DNA from: Panorpa germanica
Taxonomy: Eukaryota > Arthropoda > Insecta > Mecoptera > Panorpidae
Assembly (NCBI GenBank): GCA_963678705.1
Contig: OY783207.1
Location: forward strand, 20,496,001-20,560,000
Direction of reading: 5' to 3'
Length of the DNA stretch: 64,000 bases
Shown one piece after another: positions 57,295-64,000 of the stretch. The notes below the pieces were generated by a model. The model did no database searches, was not told the DNA's origin, and saw nothing but the letters and a program-made list of their open reading frames with translations. The position numbers were made by a program, and so were the translations under genes. Positions within the stretch are counted from its first letter, which is position 1. Every line of letters starts with the position of its first letter.

Positions 57295-60200
57295 ATGTCT
57301 GGAATATTGTTAACCTCCTCGCGGAGTATTACGCGAAAAACTCTGCGGCTGACGACAAAATTTATTGAAAGAAATAACATCAAGGTAAAAATGAATTAAT
57401 AATTTTAGAGAAACAAATATATATTATTCATATATATAAACTCTTACCGCAGCTGTGTAATATTTTAACCCAGATGTAATAGACTTATGTAATCGCCAAA
57501 TAAAATTATGAAATATCATATGATTTTATAAGGAATAATACATTAAGCAATAGTTTTTATTTATTTACATATTAATTTCTACAGGTTCCAGTTAACTCCA
57601 GAGCATTTAACCAAAAGGCATTAGGAATACCAATATCGAGCTCAACGTCTAAGTAAGTATTGTTTAAATATAGCCTTCTCTTAGAAAAGAAATATTAACA
57701 AAGTGCTAATAAATAATAGTGTACGCTTTGAAAAAATTAAGTCAGTTAATTTTATATCCGTTTGTGCAAATTGAACATTATTAAAATACTAAACTAAAAC
57801 ATTTAGTTTTTATTCAAGTATAACGTTTGGCATTAACATAGTTATTAATATTCCATAAATATGTTGATGGTGGAGTAGCAAGCAGAGATTAACAAGTTGT
57901 GATATGCAGATAGTTATTTTTTAATGAGTAGTATGAAAACAATAATTTCTACGATTATAATTCTTTTGATAATATATTTTGTATAATTTTAAACAAAAAT
58001 AAATAGCATTTAACTATTCGTAAAAGCATGTTTTATTTTATTGTTTACAACAAGTGGTATGATCTAGAATTTTCTATAAATAGTTTAGTTTCTAACTTGA
58101 TTTGTTATCAGTAATAATATCTTGTTGATGTATAAGGTCATAATTTTAGCTCATTTTTTTTTGAATGTGTTATTTCCAGATTTAGTGAACGTGTGTTATT
58201 AGTTTGGCCACAACAATTAAGATGTATTCAATCGTCTTCAGTTCTGCAAGCTTCACAAGTTGTCAACGTACCACCTTTTGCCGATTCAGTTTCGGAAGGA
58301 GATGTAAAGTAAGAGTATTATATACATTGATTAAATATTTAATTTACAATATCTATTTAATATTCTACGTAATTCTTTTATTTGAAACTAGTACGTTTGA
58401 ACTATTGTTATAAACTTACTCCGTAATTATTTGTAGGTTGGACAAGAAAGTAGGTGATCATGTAAGGGAAGATGAAGTTGTAATGGAAATTGAAACAGAT
58501 AAAACTTCTATGCCAGTACCTGCTCCAGGAAGTGGAATTATTGAAGAGATTCTTGTCAAAGATGGTCAAACAGTGAAGGCAAACCAACCTTTGTTTAAAA
58601 TAAATATAACAGGCCAGGCTCCACCAGCAAAAGCAGGGCCTGCTGCTTCTGCTCCGGTAAATATGAATTTATAATCAATATACACTTAAACTTAAATATT
58701 TTAACCAATAATGTGTATTACAATAGCCTCCTAAAGCTCCGCCTCCTCCTCCTCCCCGTGCTCCTGCTCCTCCTGCAGCTGCTCCTAAACCTGCAGCTCC
58801 TCCTAAACCTGCAGCTCCTAAACCTCCTCTTGCAGGCCCTCCTAAACCACGAGCTGTAACTATGATAAATTACTAAATATTCAATTATTTCAGTTCATCA
58901 ATCAAAACCAACAGAAAATTTATTTTTATTTCTCTATTAGGCTCCACAGCCAGCAGCTCCGGCGGCTGCAGCTCCTGCCAAACCAGCAGCACCGCCTGCT
59001 GCTAAGTCGCCAGCACCTCCTGCAGCAGGAAAACCTGCTCCAGCTGCACCACCTAAACCAGCTGCTCCTGCATCATCAGTGCCAATTGCTGCCATTAGGC
59101 ATGCCCAAGCTATTGATACTGCCACAGTTAAGGTAATTTTCATCATATAAAGTGAAAATAATTTTAGCTCTAATACTAAAGAATTTTACTAATTTTTCAG
59201 ATGCCTCCAGCGGATCCAACTAAGGAAATTACAGGAACTAGGACAGAACAACGCGTTAAAATGAACAGAATGAGATTGAAAATAGCTTCTAGATTGAAGG
59301 AAGCCCAAAACACTAATGCTATGCTTACAACGTTTAACGAAGTTGATATGAGGTATATTTCAATAGATATTATTTATTATTATTACATACTACCATAACA
59401 AAATTAGCGATGGTAATTGTTCTTTTTTTTATAGTTATAGTTTTTTATAAAGTTATATGGCTTGTATATAGTCGGGGAGCTAAATTTCATTGCTATTATG
59501 ATTACTATTTGCATTATAATTTAGCCATTTGCTACAGATTCTACATTTTCGATTAATCTTATTAGTTTGTAAAAACTATTTTTTGGTTAAAAATATTTTC
59601 ATAATGGCTCAATCAAAATTGATATAAGTTTTCAATTAATTGACGAACTGCATATAAGAAGCTATCTAGTTGCTTATAAAAATTATATAATAAATGTCAT
59701 TATACAATAACTGATACTTTTTTGGAGAATAATGAATTATATTGCTTAGAATCTGAGCTCAAATTCAAAATACATTATTAAATGAAATCATAAATTTTAG
59801 ATATGTATTATGTATAACTCTTAAAAATAAACCACAGTAGACAAAATCGACAAAAATCTCATAAAGGAACTTTATGTAAACGAATATTAAAAGTAATCGA
59901 ATATTTTATTTATATGTGCATTACTTAGACATTATACTTAGTTCTGAAATGACGTTGTTACATTGTCATGAGATTCTAGTGTATAACATTGTAATAATAT
60001 GGTTTTGTTCATTTTAGTGAAATCATGAAATTCCGTAAAGATCATCTTGAGGCGTTTACTAAAAAGTATGGTCTAAAATTAGGCTTTATGTCAGCGTTTT
60101 GTAAAGCTTCAGCTTTTGCACTGAAGGATCAACCTGTTGTAAATGCTGTTATTGAGGGATCTGAAATCATATACAGAGATTATGTTGATATATCTGTAGC

Positions 60201-62232
60201 TGTAGCCACACCTAAAGGACTTGTTGTACCTGTTCTGCGAAATGTAGAAGCTATGAACTTTGCCGAAATTGAAATAGCCATTGCGAAACTTGGCGAGAAA
60301 GCGAAAAAAGGTTTGACCCTTACATTTATGTAATAATAACTAGTCAGTCTTCTAACCAGGTACATTTTGTTAGGTATCTGTGCAGTTGCAGTTACATATA
60401 TTTGTTTTATTAAGTAGCTAGATTCTTTTTACAATCTTTTTTATTAGCTTCTCTGTACAAAGAGTAACATTGTTTTTTTCAATAAAACGCAGTAAAATTT
60501 ACAATGCAATTTATTTTGCAATAGAACAAAAAAATTATAAAGTTGTGTAGAGCCATTTCAGAAGACAAGGTTGTATCGATCATAATATTTCTATAATAGA
60601 ATATAGAATAACCGGTTGTTTGAGGCATATATATAGTCAAAATCACGATAGATCGGCGGTGACTTATACTTAAAAGAGATTATAAGAGCGGTATAAATTT
60701 ATAATACGATAATGAATTTCGTCTTATTCGTTTCTATAAACATTATAGAAAAATAAATAAGTCAGTGCTTTTCAGTTATAACAGCAGTTTATACCCCACA
60801 ACTTGTTTTAAATATGAGTCACCGCCGAACTCTCGTAACTTCAACCATATTTATCTAATTATGTTAACTGAATACACAGTTACACCAGAAACTGTTTTTA
60901 GTTACAAATATATACATCTACGATACGATGGAGAATTTTATTTTATTCGTTCCTATGCACATTATAAAGTAAAGTATAGTGCTTTTTCATGGCATCCGAA
61001 ATTTACACGATAGTGTAAGTTTTAAGCATGATTAGCCGCCGAAATTTCGTAATTTGATCTATAATTTATAAAATTTTACATTTAAATTCTCTGTTAATAT
61101 TATATAGCAATTTTGATATTTATTTAGTTATTTTATTATTTTTATAGTCAATATAAAATATTAACTTTATAACGTTTTAATTATTTCAGGAGCTATAACA
61201 GTTGAAGATATGGATGGTGGTACTTTTACAATTAGTAATGGCGGAGTATTTGGGTCTCTCCTTGGAACACCTATCATAAATCCTCCTCAGAGTTCTATTT
61301 TAGGGATGCATGGTATCTTTGACAGACCAATTGCAGTAAAGGGACAGGTCTGTATTTGATATTTAATTATCTATAATTATATGGCCTTATGCTAAAAGTA
61401 CCAGTGTCAAAAATTCCAACATTTGCGCAAATCGCATTGAAAGTTTTTATGAAAAATTATTTTTTAACTTTGGTTGAATTTTTATAGAATTTGATGTATT
61501 TCATGTTATATTAAAGTTTAGTTTAATCAAAGGTTTTCTACATTTAAAGAAACTTTATTATGGTAAATTTATTTTCCTTTAGGTGCTTTATTGTCTATAC
61601 ATTATAAGAAAATTGTTATTTAAAAGTACACAATAGTTTCAAGCGAATTTTATATTACGCCAAACCGTTTCAAAGAAGGGTTGTAAATGTCGTTGCCTCC
61701 TAAAGATGCTCTAAAAATTACCTTCAGGGTCTCTCACACTAGAACAGACCACTTGCGTCGCTGACTATTTTCAGTAGAGTGAAGTGGAGTTTGTTAGCGT
61801 TAGCATACTCTTATCAAGAGAACAAACTTCTATTTTAATTTTTATCAACACGCTACTGTTTTGAATTAATTCATTGTTCATACGTTCGTGCTCATAATAT
61901 GTATGGTAGATAAAAGTACCGCCTTCTGTTTATATGAATATTGTAACGTATTGATAAACATTAAAATAGTAGGTTCCCGTCATGTATTAATAATCTGTAC
62001 TTACAATACTCGGCATGTGAAGTAGTTTGTTCCGGTGTGAGATCAACTTTATTTACATTTAGTTATATTTGATTTACACATTTTTTTTAATTTGCAGGTC
62101 GTCATTCGTCCTATGATGTACGTAGCATTAACGTACGACCATAGACTTATTGATGGGCGTGAGGCTGTTTTGTTCTTAAAGAAACTAAAGAGTGCCGTAG
62201 AAGATCCACGTGTTATATTAGCAGGTCTATAA
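57295..62232 (+). CDS. DLST: Dihydrolipoamide succinyltransferase, E2 of 2-oxoglutarate dehydrogenase
   Basis: Ten exons (57295-57384, 57585-57652, 58180-58308, 58437-58656, 58727-58855, 58941-59132, 59201-59352, 60018-60310, 61190-61347, 62098-62232) join to 521 residues. The enzyme moves the succinyl group from E1-bound intermediate to CoA in the mitochondrial TCA cycle. A basic Ser/Thr-rich start suits mitochondrial import. One lipoyl domain spans about 79-155 ([25 protein letters not shown] with lipoyl-Lys118, [11 protein letters not shown]). No E3-binding domain is seen, as in animal DLST. The acyltransferase domain begins near [20 protein letters not shown] and ends with the active site [11 protein letters not shown] (His492, Asp496). 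The Pro/Ala/Lys linker of about 115 residues, encoded by its own exons 5 and 6, is unusually long. The exon 8 donor (GTTTGA) is weak. Confidence 0.95.
60640..61060. mobile_element. TIR element(s), family C, in DLST intron 8
   Basis: GATCGGCGGTGACTTATACTTAAAA (about 60648) and TTTTAAATATGAGTCACCGCCGAAC (about 60808) are inverted copies bounding roughly 190 bp. A second, more decayed right end (TTAAGCATGATTAGCCGCCGAAATTTCGTAATTT) lies at about 61020. Related pieces occur at 47800 and 63920. Confidence 0.6.
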
Positions 62233-64000
62233 ATAAATAACTGAATAAGAGAATACCATTACGAACAACATTATTAGGAAGACATAAACGTTGGAAGAAA
62301 GTGACTCTTCTAAGAATCTGATAATTACAATAAAATCTTATTTAATAATACGTATTTTGGGTAACCAAATTTAGAATTTTTGTTTCGTTTTAAGTTGATG
62401 TTGATGTATTGTGTACTTATGAATTACTAAATTATGTAGCTTATGATTGTATATTTTTTTAGATATATTTAAAATATTTTACTCTTTATATATATACATA
62501 TATACACAGATTTTATTGTTAACTATTCGTTTTACTGTAATTGTTCTATTCTGTGATGAGCGATCTGTAAGGTACTATAGTTAGGGCAGTGAAGATAAAT
62601 CATCAAATCATGTAAAAAGCACATAGTTGTATTAGTCTAAAGTATTCAATAACTATTATTTTTATATTTTATTAGTTTATATTATTTTTTCGATAATTTC
62701 TAATCATTTATAGTAATTTTATGGGCAATTCTATTCAGTTATCCAGATACAGATTTATTAATTGTATAATATTATGTTCATTATTTATTTATAGATACAA
62801 TTTTTAATTTATAATACGTTTTATGTAGGTTACATATTTAAAATGTATTTTAATTTTTTCCGATTGTATATTGAAAACCGATGGTATTATTTAATAATAT
62901 GACAAACAAATAAAAATCGTACATGATAAGATTTCTTTTATTTTTTCAATCTTCTATCTATATACTGCTATATACTCGTATGATGTTAATATAAGTGTTT
63001 GTTCTAATTTCATTCATCCAGTTTATTCTTCCTACTTTCACTGTAAGATTTTTATCAGGTCTTCGTCACTTTCCACGTTCTCCCTACACCTACTCTTAAT
63101 GTGCTCTAATGTGTCTATTTCCTTGCCACACATTCTACATAGTTTCTTTTACTCTGCTCCCTAGTTTCAACCTCGCGATATTTTTTTTTACCTCATAAAG
63201 AATGAACGAGGTTTCCAATCGCTAAAGTTATATGGTACTCGATAGATAATATTATAAAGAAGATATCGTGTAATATTTATTAAAATCGAAAGAGGTGTTA
63301 TCGAGATATCGTTCAATAAAAATAGTTTTGAGATAAACGCGAAAGAAAGAAAGGTATTGTATTTATACTTACACTAAGGTGGCTCTTATTTTGAAAGTTG
63401 AATTTATTTTGCGCTATCGTTTGCTGCTATTGCTTGAAAAAATAATGTTTCCAAAATTTCAGGTCCACCGGATAACGGGAAAGCTTGCCCCAAATTATTT
63501 CATTTATTTATCTTACGAAATATTAATTTTATGCAAAAATGTATTCTTATAATATTATTATAATGAAACCTTTATTAGAAATGAGTTTGAAAATAAGTAT
63601 AGCGTTAGTAAAAGACTACTAATGATCTGTGCACTGCTAGGCTGTACCAAGTGGTGTCAGATTGATCTAGAAGCTAGACTATCTGCGCGCAACAAGCTTG
63701 TGATCACGACACAAAATAGGACACTTCACCAAATTGTTTACTGGGCAATTACTGAAAGACTAAAATCCCCGCTTTAGACTACATTTATACGTGTCAGTTT
63801 AAATCGTGCTTGTGCTTAAAAATGGGATTGTGAACTCATTTTCAAGAGTTGCATTTTTTATTGAAAGATAATAGAATCGCCCACACTTCTTTCTCTTTTA
63901 ACAAAAGCTTCTTATATAGTTCAAATTACGAGAGTTCGGCAGCGAGTCATACTTAAAACAAATTGTGGGGAATAAACTACCGATATAACTAAGAAGCACT
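62233..64000. other. Downstream of DLST: repeats only
   Basis: AT-rich 3' flank without genes. It holds a LINE relic (63010-63170), a segment near 63710-63750 that is the reverse complement of about 18190-18228, a family B end (ATGGGATTGTGAACTCATTTTC, about 63823), and a family C end (AAATTACGAGAGTTCGGCAG, about 63922) cut by the window edge. Confidence 0.5.
63010..63170 (-). pseudogene. Degraded LINE ORF2 C-terminus
   Basis: The minus strand reads IARLKLGSRVKE then RMCGKEIDTLEHIKSRC, the same Cys/His motif as the relic at 41650-42200. Only about 50 codons remain, with a stop. Confidence 0.55.

Noticed and set aside
58937-59146. Gly/Ala-rich minus-strand frame
   Set aside because: Antisense of the DLST Pro/Ala linker exon.
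1-64000. CRISPR arrays, bacterial operons, tRNA or rRNA genes
   Set aside because: None seen; spliced genes and insect repeats throughout show eukaryotic nuclear DNA.

Overview
The window is nuclear DNA of an insect, most likely a holometabolous one and perhaps a moth or butterfly. Reasons: very AT-rich sequence, short genes cut by many GT-AG introns, a classical six-cysteine odorant-binding protein, a chitin-binding (peritrophin-type) exon, c-type lysozyme, clip-less trypsin-like serine protease homologues, a Jockey-like LINE and many short inverted-repeat elements. The order assignment is inference only.

Layout from left to right. 1-265: last exon of a chitin-binding protein (+). 2241-3389: BTB/BACK gene (-), head to head with a complete six-exon NOB1 (+, 4115-6995). 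8282-9602: two-exon odorant-binding protein (-). 10922-11487: last exon of a C2H2 zinc-finger gene (-). 12115-13175 and 14626-16465: two SIAH-like E3 ligase genes (-); the second encodes two consecutive SIAH units in one chain. 16.5-20.3 kb: gene-poor, with a perfect 152-bp tandem duplication. 20350-25739: two neighbouring serine protease homologues (-), both with broken catalytic triads, the first with a C-terminal membrane anchor. 29223-32410: nearly intact Jockey-type LINE with poly(A) and a probable 8-bp target duplication. 33146-35173: intronless divergent SLC15/POT peptide transporter (+). 35842-42520: eight-exon mitochondrial Xaa-Pro aminopeptidase 3-like gene (+) lacking three of five metal ligands. 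46813-48760: c-type lysozyme-like gene (-) lacking both catalytic acids. 52448-54015: F-box/LRR-like gene (+). 57295-62232: ten-exon dihydrolipoamide succinyltransferase, the E2 of the 2-oxoglutarate dehydrogenase complex (+), with a very long Pro/Ala linker.

The genes do not form one pathway. Housekeeping genes (NOB1, DLST) sit beside fast-evolving, mostly secreted or extracellular genes. The recurring theme is loss of catalysis with retention of fold: four independent family members here (two protease homologues, the lysozyme-like protein and the XPNPEP3-like protein) have intact reading frames and splice sites but substituted active-site residues.

Non-coding space is dominated by a ~600-650-bp inverted-repeat element (ends near AATGGGCTTGTGTCC) with at least eight copies or fragments, a second TIR family, a Helitron-like short element, LINE and mariner relics, and several recent tandem duplications. 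All exon boundaries were read by eye from GT/AG signals and frame continuity; none were checked against transcripts.
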